A stretch of DNA of 64,000 bases from Limnochorda sp. L945t. GTDB lineage: Bacteria; Bacillota; Limnochordia; Limnochordales; Geochordaceae. Each line of letters starts with the position of its first letter. Position 1 is the first letter of the stretch. This document shows, piece after piece, positions 8,855-19,209 of the stretch. The DNA is taken from contig NZ_CP141615.1 in the NCBI RefSeq assembly GCF_035593305.1, positions 1,860,001 through 1,924,000 of the forward strand, in the 5' to 3' direction. The position numbers and the translations under genes are program-made. Under the pieces are notes generated by a model that did not search any database, was not told the DNA's origin, and saw only the letters and a program-made list of their open reading frames with translations.

Positions 8855-9352
8855 TCAAATCTGCCCGTCGAAGAAGGCCCCGTCTTGCCGGGCAGGCTCG
8901 ATCACCGCCCGCCGATAGGCATCGGCAGCTCCCCGCCGCCCCTTGACCTCCCGAAGGCCCTCCAGCGCCTGCCGCCGCAATGCCGTAGCCCGTTCGGCGG
9001 TACGGCGGTCGCACTCCAGCACAGCTCGGGCAAGTGCGGCCATCTCTTCCTCGAGCGCGTCCCGGCCATCTGCACGCCGCTCATCCGTGCCGGCTTGCCT
9101 GCGCCGCTCGAACCAGTGCGCTACCCTCCGCTGTGCTTCGCTCCGTTCCGCCATCAGCTGCTCCAGCAGGTCAAGGTCGGGCTGCGGCTCGGCGAGTTCG
9201 GCCTCCATCTGCTCGGCCGCCCGCAGCAGCGATTCCATCTGGCGGATGGGTTCCAGGGTTTCGGGCTCTGCGGGTGCGACACTTCGCTCCCCCGGCCGGC
9301 TGGCGGGGTCTGGGTGGCGCTCCCTCCGGCCTTCTTGCGCTGTCACGTTCAT
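8855..9352 (-). CDS. FliT-like flagellar coiled-coil protein
   Basis: A 165-residue, strongly helical, charged protein between fliD and fliS. FliT proteins at this position are chaperones for the FliD filament cap. The sequence is mostly predicted helix (LEPIRQMESLLRAAEQMEAELAEPQPDLDLLEQLMAERSEAQRRVAHWFERRR, then ALEEEMAALARAVLECDRRTAERATALRRQALEGLREVKG), which fits FliT or a similar helper but carries no diagnostic motif. Its ATG overlaps the fliD stop by four bases (ATGA), showing translational coupling. FliS follows after 30 bases. Function is inferred from location and helical character. Confidence 0.7.
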   Translation of the reverse strand: MNVTAQEGRRERHPDPASRPGERSVAPAEPETLEPIRQMESLLRAAEQMEAELAEPQPDLDLLEQLMAERSEAQRRVAHWFERRRQAGTDERRADGRDALEEEMAALARAVLECDRRTAERATALRRQALEGLREVKGRRGAADAYRRAVIEPARQDGAFFDGQI

Positions 9353-10899
9353 CCACCAGTCTGGGCGAACTGCTGCCCAAGCCATGTCGCCTGGCTGCCG
9401 AGCTGGGCGAGCACCTGTTCCATGACCGTGAACTGCCGGTAGTAGCGCTCCTCGATGGTCGCCAGGCGCTCTTCCCAGCGCTGGATCTGGTCGTCGAGCA
9501 GCTCGATCTGGCGGCCGAGCCCGCTCTGGTCGACCTCGATGCCCTCGAGGCCGGCCCGGTCCCGGATGAAGCCGACGGCGTCGTCCAGCTCCTTGCCCAG
9601 CCGCACCGCCACACCTTGCGTGTCGGTGGTCGCCCCGGACGCTCCGAAGAGGGCCGCCACACCGTCCGGATCGGCCTCGAGCGCCTGCCGCAGCTTCGCC
9701 TCGTCGACGTGCAGCAGGCCGTCCTCGAACCAGTCTCCGGTCGTGATGCCGATGCTGGCGAGGGTCGTATACGTCGACCCCGTCCCGTTCACTGCGCTCG
9801 TCACGGCCATGCGCATCTCCGACCCAATGCGCACCAGCAGCGCATCGCCCTGCAGCAACCCCTGCCGGGCCTTCTCCTCCCAGGCCTTGATCTCGTCGGG
9901 GGTCATTTCTTTCTTCTGGGCGTCGGTCAGCGGCGGGTAGTCGTAGAGGCGCCGTTCGGAGACCTCCAGGTTGATCTGGCCGAGGGCCGCGTTGTACTGG
10001 TCGACCCACGCCTTGATGCTCGCCACCACAGCGTCGGTGTCCTGCGACACCGTAATGGTGGTCGTGCCCAACCCACGCAGGTCGTACGTCACGCCGGCGA
10101 TGGTGAACTGGTTGGTGGGTTCCTGGAGCCCCGTCGCCCCGTTGAGGTCGAAGACCGCGTCCTGTCCGCTCGCCGTCGTCGGCAGCTTGAACAGGTCAGC
10201 CCACACGTTGGCCGTGCCACCGCCCGAGAGCGTGACCGCCTGGTCCGTGACCGTAAGTTGCACCTTCGAGCCGGTCTCTTTGCTCGATAGGAAGAGCCGG
10301 TCCAGGGTCGCGTCATACGCCGCCGTCACCCCGAGGCCGGCGTTGTTGATGGCGGCAACCACGTCGTTGATGTCGTCGCCGGCCGCGGCGCTGAACGACA
10401 GCGTCTTTGTGTGCTGGACCCCCTGGCTGTCCGTCACCGTCAGCGTCAGATCGATGGTCGGGCTTGCAGTGGTATCAATGCCGAACTGGGTCCACAGGCT
10501 CGTCCGGTCACCTGTGGGAGATCTCGTAATGGCCCCCGAACTCGCCACCTGGATACCCTGGGCCAGCTGCGTCACCTTCACGGTATAGACGCCCTCGGGC
10601 GCTCCCGCACTCACCGACGCGACGGCGACAGCTTCGTTGGTCGAGGTGGCCTTCCTGGCAGCGAACGTCGAGCTGTACTTCAAGGGGCTGACAGCGTTGC
10701 GTAACTCGTCCAGGCCCCGGCGGATCGCCCAGTAATCCTGCTTCGTCCAGACCAGTAGCTGTCGTCGCTGCTCCAGCCTGTCGACCGGGATCCGCTCGAC
10801 GGTCATGAGCTTCTGCACGATCTCGTCGATGTCGAGGCCGGACGCGAAACCGAAAAAGCGCAGCCGGTCACCCGAGAAGCTGATTGGATTCATGCCCAT
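9349..10899 (-). CDS. fliD: flagellar filament cap protein FliD (hook-associated protein 2)
   Basis: A 516-residue FliD, the pentameric cap at the tip of the growing filament that folds newly exported flagellin. The N-terminal segment FFGFASGLDIDEIVQKLMTVERIPVDRLEQRRQLLVWTKQDYWAIRRGLDELRN is the conserved FliD_N region. The central part is Thr/Ser/Val-rich beta structure. The C-terminal FliD_C region includes YNAALGQINLEVSERRLYDYPPLTDAQKKEMTPDEIKAWEEKARQGLL and the closing coil IQRWEERLATIEERYYRQFTVMEQVLAQLGSQATWLGQQF. Export needs no cleaved signal. A GGAGGGGG site precedes the ATG at 10899, and a second ATG follows two codons later. Coupled to the fliT-like gene by an ATGA overlap. Confidence 0.95.
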   Translation of the reverse strand: MGMNPISFSGDRLRFFGFASGLDIDEIVQKLMTVERIPVDRLEQRRQLLVWTKQDYWAIRRGLDELRNAVSPLKYSSTFAARKATSTNEAVAVASVSAGAPEGVYTVKVTQLAQGIQVASSGAITRSPTGDRTSLWTQFGIDTTASPTIDLTLTVTDSQGVQHTKTLSFSAAAGDDINDVVAAINNAGLGVTAAYDATLDRLFLSSKETGSKVQLTVTDQAVTLSGGGTANVWADLFKLPTTASGQDAVFDLNGATGLQEPTNQFTIAGVTYDLRGLGTTTITVSQDTDAVVASIKAWVDQYNAALGQINLEVSERRLYDYPPLTDAQKKEMTPDEIKAWEEKARQGLLQGDALLVRIGSEMRMAVTSAVNGTGSTYTTLASIGITTGDWFEDGLLHVDEAKLRQALEADPDGVAALFGASGATTDTQGVAVRLGKELDDAVGFIRDRAGLEGIEVDQSGLGRQIELLDDQIQRWEERLATIEERYYRQFTVMEQVLAQLGSQATWLGQQFAQTGG

Positions 10900-10932
10900 C
10901 GAGGGTTCCCCCTCCGGTTCTAGTTCCAGCTT

Positions 10933-12975
10933 CTAGTTGCCGCCGTGAACAGACTCGATGGGTGCAAGCCTCGCAGCGAGCCGGTCTCTCTGCTCCCGAA
11001 GGCGTGCAGCCCAGGGAAGAAGGGCGATGCGCTCGTCCAACAAGTCGATGGCTTCCCGTACCCGACCGCGCTCCGCAAGGAGCGAGGCCAGCGCTGCCGC
11101 TATCCCATGGTCGGCCTTGTCAAGCTCGGCCGCATAGCGGAGCAGCTCTTCGGCTGAGTCCCAATCCTCTCGCTCGAGCGCCGCCTGTGCGAGGATGGCG
11201 GCGCTCTTAGCATCCACATTGCCGTGTTTCGCCGCGTCGAGCAGCAGCTCCACTGCCGCGGGCTTGTTCCCGTAAGCAAACAGGAGCTTGCCCAGCGTCA
11301 GTCCTGCCTCGAATCGAGATACGCCCTGACGCAAGATATACTCCACGAGCCGGTCCGTGGCCCTGAACTGTGCCAGTGCCAAGGACCGATCGACCAGTTG
11401 CCAGGCTGCAGCAACGCGCTCCGCCACATCTGCAGTCAATTGCGCACCCAGCATGCTGTCCACCACTTGCTCGCGTCCGCCGCAACCGATGCCTTGGAGT
11501 ACTTGGATACCTGCGGCAAACCTGGCGGGGTGCATCCGCGCAACCAACTGGCCCGCGAGTCTGTGGTCTCCGAGACTAACAGCCGCGATCGCCCCGTCCA
11601 GTGCGATCCGGTCTCGGACGACTTCACCCTTGAGAGCCTCTGTGAGATTGGCCCGGGCCTTGTCTACCTCCCCGAGCGCGGCCAAAACGATACCTTTTCG
11701 CAAGGCACGCTCGAGCCGAGCTTTATCGTCGATCTGATCGAGTACGTCCAGGGCCTTGGAATAAGCTCCTGCCTGCAGTAGGACTTCGGAGATGGCCACC
11801 AGCATTGCTGGATGACGGTTTGCGACGTGATCCAGCACGAACGAAACCACGTCGTCCACAGGGTCACTGCTGAGTAAGAGCGTGGCGAGAGCTCTTGCGG
11901 CACTTCGGAAGGAGGGCCGTGAGTGCAATGCTTGGAGGTAGGCGCCCACCGCTTCCTTACGCTGCCCCATCGACTGCAACACCCGGCCAAGCTGAAACCA
12001 AGCCCTGTACGAACCGGTTCCAGATAGCATTATTTGGAACGTTCCAGGAGCCGGATCTCCCTTGCTCACTGCATCCAGGAGCATTAACAAAGCACGTCGA
12101 AAATCCCCAAGGTCCATGGACGCCTGTGCGTCAACGAAGTATAGATCGGTGCAGGCGGGGTATGCGGCCCGGTAGCGATCGCTGGTGCGGAAGAACTCTT
12201 CCCAACGGCCTAGCCTCGCGTACACAAGAATGAGACGAAGCGCTGCTGGCACGATGAGCGTGTGGCGCGACTCCCGCTCCAGGAGTTCCAATGTCCGTTC
12301 GTAGTACTGCGCCGCTTCCTCAAATCTCCCCAATGCCTGATATTCCTGTCCAAGATAATAGTGCCAGCGCGGCTCTAGCGGTGCAGCTTGCAGCTCTTGG
12401 CGGAGCAGCTCGAGGTTTCGGTTGTGCTTTTGCTTTCCCGCCACGAGCCAAGGCTCATAGCCCCGGTGTACCACCTCAATTCGCGAAGGGAGCACCCCGA
12501 ATTCCTTTTCACGAAGGGGGCCACTGATCTGCTCGTGAATGCGCCCTTCGAAGCGGTAGCGGGGGTCATTGCGAAACAAGGATAGCCTCTGCGAGACCAG
12601 ATGAGCATCCTCATCCTCCGGGAAATGGTGGATGTTCACCAGGTAACCGTCTGCTCGCCCGGACATGGCCGTCGCAACAAGAACCTCCGCCGAGCCCTCC
12701 ACCAGTTCCTCATCGGCGTCGATGATGAACACCCACTGTCCAGTGGCGACTTCCAGCGCCCAGTTTCTGGCCGCCGCGAAATGGTCCGGCCACTGGCGAT
12801 AAATGACCCGGGCACCCAGCGCGTTCGCGATCTCCGGCGTCCGGTCTGTAGAGCCTGTATCGACCACGATGACCTCGTCCACGGCACCTTGCAGGCTCCG
12901 AAGGCAATTGCCAATGAAGGGCTCCTCGTCCCGGGCGATGATGCACGCCGAAATCCTGCACACGTCTTCCATCAT
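10933..12975 (-). CDS. GT2-family glycosyltransferase with TPR repeats (probable flagellin glycosylation)
   Basis: About 680 residues. Residues 1-190 are a GT2 catalytic domain: CRISACIIARDEEPFIGNCLRSLQGAVDEVIVVDTGSTDRTPEIA with the donor-binding DTGS, and DADEEL as the metal-binding DxD region. The rest is a superhelix of TPR-like repeats (for example WHYYLGQEYQALGRFEEAAQYYERTLELLE and AWFQLGRVLQSMGQRKEAVGAYLQAL), usually protein-binding. This architecture is common in bacterial enzymes that glycosylate proteins. It sits between flagellin and fliD, so flagellin or another filament protein is the likely acceptor. I prefer the ATG at 12975, seven bases after GAGG, over the GTG at 12981. Confidence 0.85.
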   Translation of the reverse strand: MMEDVCRISACIIARDEEPFIGNCLRSLQGAVDEVIVVDTGSTDRTPEIANALGARVIYRQWPDHFAAARNWALEVATGQWVFIIDADEELVEGSAEVLVATAMSGRADGYLVNIHHFPEDEDAHLVSQRLSLFRNDPRYRFEGRIHEQISGPLREKEFGVLPSRIEVVHRGYEPWLVAGKQKHNRNLELLRQELQAAPLEPRWHYYLGQEYQALGRFEEAAQYYERTLELLERESRHTLIVPAALRLILVYARLGRWEEFFRTSDRYRAAYPACTDLYFVDAQASMDLGDFRRALLMLLDAVSKGDPAPGTFQIMLSGTGSYRAWFQLGRVLQSMGQRKEAVGAYLQALHSRPSFRSAARALATLLLSSDPVDDVVSFVLDHVANRHPAMLVAISEVLLQAGAYSKALDVLDQIDDKARLERALRKGIVLAALGEVDKARANLTEALKGEVVRDRIALDGAIAAVSLGDHRLAGQLVARMHPARFAAGIQVLQGIGCGGREQVVDSMLGAQLTADVAERVAAAWQLVDRSLALAQFRATDRLVEYILRQGVSRFEAGLTLGKLLFAYGNKPAAVELLLDAAKHGNVDAKSAAILAQAALEREDWDSAEELLRYAAELDKADHGIAAALASLLAERGRVREAIDLLDERIALLPWAARLREQRDRLAARLAPIESVHGGN

Positions 12976-13018
12976 TGGCACACCTCGTCGCGTATCTATG
13001 ATCGTGCCTCCCGAGACG

Positions 13019-13052
13019 AAAAGGGGGGAGGGGACGGATACCCGCCCCTCCC
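13019..13052 (-). terminator. intrinsic terminator of the flagellin gene
   Basis: Read on the minus strand, a stem of GGGAGGGG pairs with CCCCTCCC, extended by CGG/CCG past one bulged base, with a four-base loop. It is followed at once by TTTT. It starts 20 bases after the flagellin stop and lies ahead of the GT2-TPR gene, so flagellin is probably its own transcription unit. Confidence 0.8.
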
Positions 13053-13071
13053 TTCGAAAGCACCCTACCCA

Positions 13072-13884
13072 TCAGGCAAGCAGTTGGAGCACCGACTGCG
13101 GAACAGCATTGGCTTGGGCTAGCATTGCCGTGCCAGACTGCAACAGAATCTGGTCCCGAACGAAGGCCATCATTTCCTTGGCCATATCCGCGTCCCGGAT
13201 GCGCGATTCAGCCGCCGTGAGGTTCTCAGCAGATACGTTGAGGTTCGCGATCTTGTGGTCCAGCCGGTTCTGGACGGCGCCCAGCTTGGAGCGTTCCGTC
13301 GACACTAGCTCGATCGCATTATCGATGGAGGCAATGGCACTCTCGGCGCTAGCCTGAACTGTCACAACCAAGTTGTTGACGGCAAGAGATGTCGCGTCCA
13401 TCGAGTTGATTGCCAAGCTGAGGGTCTCGTTCTGATTGGCTCCGACATGGAAGACGCCGTTAGTAAAGGAGCCGTCGAGCAGAGTCATGGTGTTGAACTG
13501 CGTCCTGGTGGCAATGTCGTTGATCTCGCTCACCAACTGGTTGATCTCGTCCTGGATGTGCTGTCGGTCCTCGGCCGTGTTTGTGTCGCTTGCAGCCTGC
13601 ACGGCTAGTTCCCGCATGCGCTGCAGGATCGAGTGTGTCTCGTTCAGGGCACCCTCAGCGGTCTGAATCAGCGAGATGGCGTCCTGCGAGTTCTTCACAG
13701 CCATGTTGAGGCCGCGGACCTGTCCACGCATCTTCTCGGAAATCGCCAGGCCAGCTGCGTCGTCGGCTGCCCGGTTGATGCGCAACCCAGAGGAAAGCCG
13801 CTCCAGGGACTTCGAGATGCTGAACGAGGTCTGGTTCAGGTTACGCCAGGCGTTCAGGGCCATCACGTTCTGGTTGATCCGCAC
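13072..13884 (-). CDS. hag: flagellin
   Basis: A 270-residue flagellin, the filament subunit exported by the flagellar type III system and polymerised under the FliD cap. The N-terminal D0/D1 part (MRINQNVMALNAWRNLNQTSFSISKSLERLSSGLRINRAADDAAGLAISEKMRGQ) and the C-terminal part (ENLTAAESRIRDADMAKEMMAFVRDQILLQSGTAMLAQANAVPQSVLQLL) are textbook. The middle is short, so this is a minimal flagellin without large outer domains, like Hag of Bacillus. The start is GTG at 13884 with AAAGGAG nine bases upstream. It has its own sigma-28-type promoter and intrinsic terminator. Glycosyltransferase genes on both sides suggest that the filament is decorated. Confidence 0.96.
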   Translation of the reverse strand: MRINQNVMALNAWRNLNQTSFSISKSLERLSSGLRINRAADDAAGLAISEKMRGQVRGLNMAVKNSQDAISLIQTAEGALNETHSILQRMRELAVQAASDTNTAEDRQHIQDEINQLVSEINDIATRTQFNTMTLLDGSFTNGVFHVGANQNETLSLAINSMDATSLAVNNLVVTVQASAESAIASIDNAIELVSTERSKLGAVQNRLDHKIANLNVSAENLTAAESRIRDADMAKEMMAFVRDQILLQSGTAMLAQANAVPQSVLQLLA

Positions 13885-14039
13885 AACTCACCACTCCTTT
13901 GGTGATTTCCCGCATCCGTGCGGGCCGGTCGAACCCTACGCTACCGCTCCGTGAGTGTCCAACGCGTCCCCGGCCGGTCAGGCCGCACCCGAGCAGTGCC
14001 AAACCCGCGCGACCACTCCTTCCGCCTATGCTACTCCCT

Positions 14040-14066
14040 GTATCGGACGTTCGTGCTTCCACTTAA
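14040..14066 (-). promoter_or_regulatory. sigma-28 (SigD/FliA)-type promoter of flagellin
   Basis: On the minus strand TTAAGTGG (14066-14059) and TCCGATAC (14047-14040) are separated by exactly 11 bases. The known consensus is TAAAGTTT-N11-GCCGATAA, so five of eight and six of eight positions match, including CCGATA. The implied leader before the GTG start of flagellin is about 145 bases, room for post-transcriptional control. Confidence 0.65.
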
Positions 14067-14503
14067 GGGGTGCCCGCAAGCGACCGCCCAGTACGTGGCT
14101 CCTCCTCTACCTTCGCCGGGCACTCACCGCAAGCGGGTACCCAGCTCCTACGATCGTTAGCATCTAGTTGGTGCGTTCTCCCGGCTCGGTTGAGGATAAT
14201 ACACGCCGTAGGAGCAGCAAATCCCAGTTATGGGAGTTACCGCCAGCTCCCTATATCCCATCGTGATGGGCACGAGCAAAGATGGTCAGACCTCTGCCAC
14301 CCGGTCGTGATCTGGAAATGCACAGACGCCGAAGACCCATAAGGCGGAAAGTCACGCTAGCCTATCCGCCCTTCTGTGAAGCTTCTGAAGGTGCGCGAGC
14401 TCTAGCCCAAGCAGACCAATATGCAGAGCCCCGCCTTTCCCTCTCGTCTCTTCCCACCCCATTGCATCCCCAGGTCCGCACAGGCAGGCAGCAATGGTCA
14501 CCT
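14067..14503. other. gene-free stretch between flagellin promoter and the giant glycosyltransferase gene
   Basis: No convincing coding sequence is present on either strand. An imperfect hairpin lies at 14229-14254 (TATGGGAG with CTCCCTATA) without a U-tract. It could end the 14504-18196 transcript on the minus strand or be incidental. I found no match to the conserved core of a c-di-GMP riboswitch. Confidence 0.4.
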
Positions 14504-17500
14504 TTAACCGCGCGCGGACATCGACATGACTGAGTGGAGTGCCCCAGGAGCACCTCTGCCAACCGTCGAGCCATCAAGGACAGGAAGCCCGCTAGCCCTT
14601 GCCTCCCGGGCCAGACTTCCCTGGCGAACTCCGGGCAATGAGACGAAGTGCGTAGCCGCACGATATACAGCCCCGCGCTGGGCAGAAGGTAGGCGCCTTG
14701 CCTCAACCGCGATATCATCACGCGTGTCCAGGTTGACACCCAGCTCATTTGCCACCCTGCGCATGGAGGCGATCACATGGTTGAACCACTCTAGCTCCGC
14801 CGGCTCCACCCAGACCACGAGGCCCAGGTTGCCCCCGTTTCCAACGCCCTTGAGGTACTCTTCGATGAAGCCAAGCCATGCCGCATCGGCGTCCGACGGG
14901 TCGGGCACGCACAGCAGAACTCGCTCGGCAGAGAGGCCTACATCGAGCGATTCGCCCTGGGGCGAGAAAATGGCCTCGTACGCCAACGGCACATATACTT
15001 CTGCCAGGCGATAACCCCCCCGCTGGAGGACGGTCGCTGGGTTGTAACCGCCCGACTCGAACGCTACCTCCCACTTGGCCGCAAACAGCCGCCGGTTGAC
15101 CTCCATCAGCCGGGCGTAATCCGAGGGGGCCTGCCTGAAGGATTGGCTGCCGTAGTGATGCACGAAGACATCATCAGCAATGGCGAGCTTATATCCTGCC
15201 AGTTGCGCCCGCAGCGAGAAATCGTCGTCCTCGAAGTTGCCAACGCCAAACAGCGGGTCAAACCCGCCGATTTGCTCGATCACCTCGCGCTTGATCATCA
15301 TAAGAAAGCCGATGAGTCGCATCGTCAGGCGCAGGGAGCCGGCATGTTTGCGGAACCACTCCTCTGCCCAGGCATCCAGCGACTCCTCCGTGTAAGAGGC
15401 TCCCTCGACAAGCTGCGGCCCGACCACGAAGTTGGTCCGAGGCCCCACTGCCCCCAGCTTCGGTTCCACCGATAACGCGGCCAGCAGGCGACTCGCCCAG
15501 TGCGGGGTCACCACCACGTCGTTGTTCATCACCACCAGATACTCGCCCCGGGCGCGAGCCATGCCCTGGTTGCACGCCACCGGGTAGCCCACGTTTTCCG
15601 CATTCCGGATCACCGTCACATGATCATGGCCACGCGCGAACTCCTCGATAACCTCCTTGGTCTCCGGGTCTGTGTCGTTATCGACAATGATCACCTCAAA
15701 CGGCCGGTGGGTATGCCGCACCAGCGCCTCCAGACAGCGCCTGGTAACTGAAGGCCCATGGCGCACGGGAATAATAACGCTGACCAGGTCGGCCTGAGGG
15801 CAGAACCAGTCGATACCCCACAGATCTTGTGGCCTGGGCACGGCTCCGGAGTAGGCTGCATACAGTTTCTCGTAGAGCTGGTTGGTACTCTGCTGCACCA
15901 GATAGGCCGTCTTGGCCTGTGGCTCGGTACGGAAGCTGGCCTGGCCATGGTGAAGGACGAACACCGATGGGACAACGACCTGCTTGTACCCAGCCTTCCA
16001 CAGCCGCCAGCTCAGATCGAGGTCGTCGTTTCCCAGAAACAGGGATTCATCGAACCCGCCCACCGCCTCAAACGCGTCCCTCCGCACCGCGAGGCAAAAC
16101 CCTATCAGCAAGCGGGTCTCGACCGTCTTTTCGCTCCACCCCTCCCGCAGACGAGCTCTCAACCAGTCGATGGAGACCTGCGGTGGGACGTTCTCCAAGT
16201 ATCTCGCAACATTTTGCAATCCCGCTGCATAGTTCGACACGGGACCCGACGCAGCGATCTCTTCATTTTCCAGCATCGGCCTTACCAAGTCATCGATCCA
16301 GGAATCGAATACGAGGGTGTCTGGATTAACGAAAGCTACAAAGCGATTGCGAGCGATCCTTGCGCCTATGGCTGCACCTGCCGCATAGCCTACATTGTCT
16401 TGAGAGAAATGTACTGTAAGCAGCTTCCCAGGTTCCTGTTGCGCAATTACGTTCAAGTAGGACGCCGTCGCGTCTTGTGATGCGTTATCGACCACGATGA
16501 GTTCGTCGTCAGGCTGCAACTCACTTAATATGGATTCCACACACGGGACAATCGTGCGGAGCGAGTTATGGGTCACCAGGATAACCGACACGCGTGGGCG
16601 CGGTGTGGTTTCGGTCTTCCCTGTTCGGGGAGGTCGCATCGAGCTTATGACGCCCATCCACAACCGATGAAGCCTGACATTGTTTTGCTCCTCGTGCTTG
16701 TGCCGCCCAGGTGTAGCGCTCTCGTAATGAATGGCAACGCTTCGGGGCTCGTAGACGATGTCAAGGCCACGGCTCCGTACTTTTAGGCATAAATCAACAT
16801 CCTCGTATCCGTTCTTGTAACCCTCGTCGAAACCTCCAACCGCCTGGAACACCTCCCGCCTGACAAGCATGGATGCGCCAGTTACTGCATCCACTACGGC
16901 AGCTTTGTCGCCGCCATCGTCGGGCATCCCATATCGAACATGCATTGCAGTCAAGGGAAAAGGGGCTCCGTACCGTATCTGGACTCCTGCGTGCTGAACT
17001 CGGCCATCGGGGAATAGCAGCTTCGACCCCACGATTGCAATCCTGGGACTAGCTTCTGCTGCCGCCACCAGCGCGTCAAGCCATCCGGGCTTCACTTCGG
17101 TGTCGTTATTAAGGAACACGATGAATGGCGCGCGCGCCGCTGCGGCTCCTTGATTGCACGCCGCCGAGAATCCCAGGTTTTCGTTGTAGCGGAGGACCTT
17201 GACCCAGGGGAAGAGCCTGGGAAGGTCGATCGCCGTCTCATCCGTGGAGCCGTTGTCAACAACGATAACCTCCGCGCGTCGGGTAACGCCGGTCCTTTCA
17301 AGTGACGTCAAGCAGGCAAAGGTGTATCTCCAATTGTTATACACAGGAATTACAACGGAAGCTCGGGGAAAGGATGGCGCGCTGCTGCTCTCCGTTGCAT
17401 GCCGAATCGCTTCTGAGGTGGGCCTTGGTTGTGGAGTATGTGGTGCTTGGTCTCCTGCCGCGCGAGAGCTCCCCGGCAGCGATGCAGCTACCTTCGCGCC

Positions 17501-18196
17501 TAGCTGCGCAAACACCTGCCGCACCCTGTCAGCTTCCTCTGGCGACGCATCCAAAAGGGCGCGCAAACCTGATGGATAATCACTTCCAACCGCCACGACG
17601 CCAAGGCCATATCCGTGATGAAACTCGAAAGATGGATAACGACCCTGCAGCTCAGACCATAGCTTCCAGACCCCAAACTCCCGCTCCTTTACCTGTGTAT
17701 CGTGGAGCAGTACCACCCCTCGCTCACTCATCTTTGGAAGCCACGTCTCAAAATCGTGCTTCACTGCCTCATAGACGTGATAGCCATCAATGTGCAGGAG
17801 ATCGATGCTCGCATCAGGGAACTGCGTCACTGCCTCATCAAATGTCGCCTGGATTAGCGTTGAGAAATGCCCATACAGCGGGTCATGGTGCGCCCTCAGA
17901 TCGGCCAGTACCTCCGGCCCATAGTAGCCCGAGTGGGGATCGCCGCGCCAGGTGTCAACCGCGTAACACCTGGTGGAAAGCCCGAGCTCGCGCACTGCTT
18001 GACAAAACGCGCAATACGAGTCTCCCCCATGCGTGCCAAGCTCCACTAAAACCCTCGGCCTCAGCACGTCCACGAGCCACATCGCGAACGGTACGTGTTG
18101 GTGCCACGTAGAGCCCGGCGTCATCCGTAAAGGGGTGCGCAGGCAAATGGGATGATCCTCTAGGGTGAAGTCCCTCGAACCATTCTTACCGGCCAT
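14504..18196 (-). CDS. multidomain methyltransferase - triple GT2 glycosyltransferase
   Basis: A 1230-residue protein with four enzyme modules. Residues about 1-205 are a class I methyltransferase ([20 protein letters not shown] as SAM motif [11 protein letters not shown], then [24 protein letters not shown]). Residues 279-515 are the first GT2 domain ([26 protein letters not shown]). Residues 535-780 are the second ([25 protein letters not shown]). Residues 804-1060 are the third ([24 protein letters not shown]). A degenerate tail of about 140 residues follows. Such chained GT2 proteins build short glycans on cell-surface or flagellar proteins. It is upstream of flagellin on the same strand. 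The ATG at 18196 has only a weak GAGG site 13 bases away. Confidence 0.88.
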   Translation of the reverse strand: MAGKNGSRDFTLEDHPICLRTPLRMTPGSTWHQHVPFAMWLVDVLRPRVLVELGTHGGDSYCAFCQAVRELGLSTRCYAVDTWRGDPHSGYYGPEVLADLRAHHDPLYGHFSTLIQATFDEAVTQFPDASIDLLHIDGYHVYEAVKHDFETWLPKMSERGVVLLHDTQVKEREFGVWKLWSELQGRYPSFEFHHGYGLGVVAVGSDYPSGLRALLDASPEEADRVRQVFAQLGAKVAASLPGSSRAAGDQAPHTPQPRPTSEAIRHATESSSAPSFPRASVVIPVYNNWRYTFACLTSLERTGVTRRAEVIVVDNGSTDETAIDLPRLFPWVKVLRYNENLGFSAACNQGAAAARAPFIVFLNNDTEVKPGWLDALVAAAEASPRIAIVGSKLLFPDGRVQHAGVQIRYGAPFPLTAMHVRYGMPDDGGDKAAVVDAVTGASMLVRREVFQAVGGFDEGYKNGYEDVDLCLKVRSRGLDIVYEPRSVAIHYESATPGRHKHEEQNNVRLHRLWMGVISSMRPPRTGKTETTPRPRVSVILVTHNSLRTIVPCVESILSELQPDDELIVVDNASQDATASYLNVIAQQEPGKLLTVHFSQDNVGYAAGAAIGARIARNRFVAFVNPDTLVFDSWIDDLVRPMLENEEIAASGPVSNYAAGLQNVARYLENVPPQVSIDWLRARLREGWSEKTVETRLLIGFCLAVRRDAFEAVGGFDESLFLGNDDLDLSWRLWKAGYKQVVVPSVFVLHHGQASFRTEPQAKTAYLVQQSTNQLYEKLYAAYSGAVPRPQDLWGIDWFCPQADLVSVIIPVRHGPSVTRRCLEALVRHTHRPFEVIIVDNDTDPETKEVIEEFARGHDHVTVIRNAENVGYPVACNQGMARARGEYLVVMNNDVVVTPHWASRLLAALSVEPKLGAVGPRTNFVVGPQLVEGASYTEESLDAWAEEWFRKHAGSLRLTMRLIGFLMMIKREVIEQIGGFDPLFGVGNFEDDDFSLRAQLAGYKLAIADDVFVHHYGSQSFRQAPSDYARLMEVNRRLFAAKWEVAFESGGYNPATVLQRGGYRLAEVYVPLAYEAIFSPQGESLDVGLSAERVLLCVPDPSDADAAWLGFIEEYLKGVGNGGNLGLVVWVEPAELEWFNHVIASMRRVANELGVNLDTRDDIAVEARRLPSAQRGAVYRAATHFVSLPGVRQGSLAREARASGLPVLDGSTVGRGAPGALHSVMSMSARG

Positions 18197-18392
18197 GTGC
18201 GCTTCCCAACCTCATTTCTATCCGGGATAGCGGACACCAGCTAGTCCCCGGACGCGCCCATGTTTAGGTCACATTGATTGCCACCGGGTCTTTCTAAAGC
18301 GATTGCGCGCCCAAGTAGGTCCGTTACTTGTTTCGTTCGGAAGGGTGGGAAAGTTAATATGCCCTTTGCGAATTCTGGCATCGCCTCCACTG

Positions 18393-18990
18393 CGGTCCGC
18401 GCGGAGCGCAGCCGCCGCCAGTCCAGCGGTGGCTGGGGCCGCTGACGTCGCGCTCCTCACCAGGCTGGCATTGTGGCGGGCCAAGTCCCACCATGCGCTA
18501 GACGCGGCCCCCCGGCAGCGAAAGCCGGAGCTCCGGCGCACCCTGCCGGCCCGCATCTGGAAGCATGTGCAGGGGCTGGCCGCGCACCTCGAGGGCCCAA
18601 GCGATGGCTTGGCCTGCGGGAGAGCTGGCAGCAGGCGACCGCCAAGCCCTATGCCGGCGACTCCACCCTGTTTTTAAGCAACGAGGCGTTCCTTGCCGGA
18701 TGGGACCTGCGCGCAGGAGCACGGGCTTAGCGAACAGGCCAGGGCGCACAAGATCGGCCACCTTGAGGTGGTGGCGCAGTATTTGGCGTCCGGGCGGGAC
18801 CTGCTGCCCACTACCTTGGTGGGTGCGACGGAGGCGTACCTGACGACGTCCTTCTTCTGGACTTACGCGCGCCGCTACCCGTGCAGCCCGTCGGATGCCC
18901 AGACCCTTACGCTGGACGTGCGGCTACCGCCTACGTCACCACGTGGCCGAGCGGATTGGCCTCGCACCGAAAGCTTTCGCACCAAACGGC
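18393..18990 (+). pseudogene. frameshifted C-terminal remnant of the 593-aa winged-helix-like family
   Basis: Pieces in three frames line up in order with the C-terminal half of the protein at 6528-8309. ADVALLTRLALWRAKSHHAL and ELRRTLPARIWKHVQGLAAHLEG match its coiled region. RESWQQATAKPY and SNEAFLAGWDL come next. Then GLSEQARAHKIGHLEVVAQYLASGRDLLPTTLVGATEAYLTTSFFWTYARRYPCSPSDAQTLTLDV matches the C-terminal domain. A jump of about 20 residues plus a frame change follows, then YRLRHHVAERIGL. At least two frameshifts and one deletion are needed, so it cannot make the protein. It lies on the opposite strand from the intact gene. Confidence 0.75.
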
Positions 18991-19209
18991 ACGTGGCGCG
19001 GCCACGAGATGTCCGGAGCTCCGAGGTATATTGGAGTCGCACACAGGGGTGAGGCCGACGCGAGACCTGCTTCTTGCCAAACATGTTTTGAACGTGATGG
19101 TCAAATGGTGTAGTCGTAGGCGATAAGACAAGGCTTGGCTGCGACGATGCTTGCTTGTCCTTGATGACCTGGCTGCTCGGAACACCTTGGCAGAGGGGGC
19201 ACTCCAGTA

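Noticed and set aside
8309-9014. Upstream extension of the 593-aa protein to residue 828
   Set aside because: The added 235 residues are low-complexity and run through fliS in another frame; the TTG at 8309 has a ribosome binding site and the same start is used by the relative at 36782.
13885-14503. Possible c-di-GMP riboswitch ahead of flagellin
   Set aside because: The gap is long enough, but I could not find the conserved GEMM core; the sigma-28-type promoter explains most of the region.
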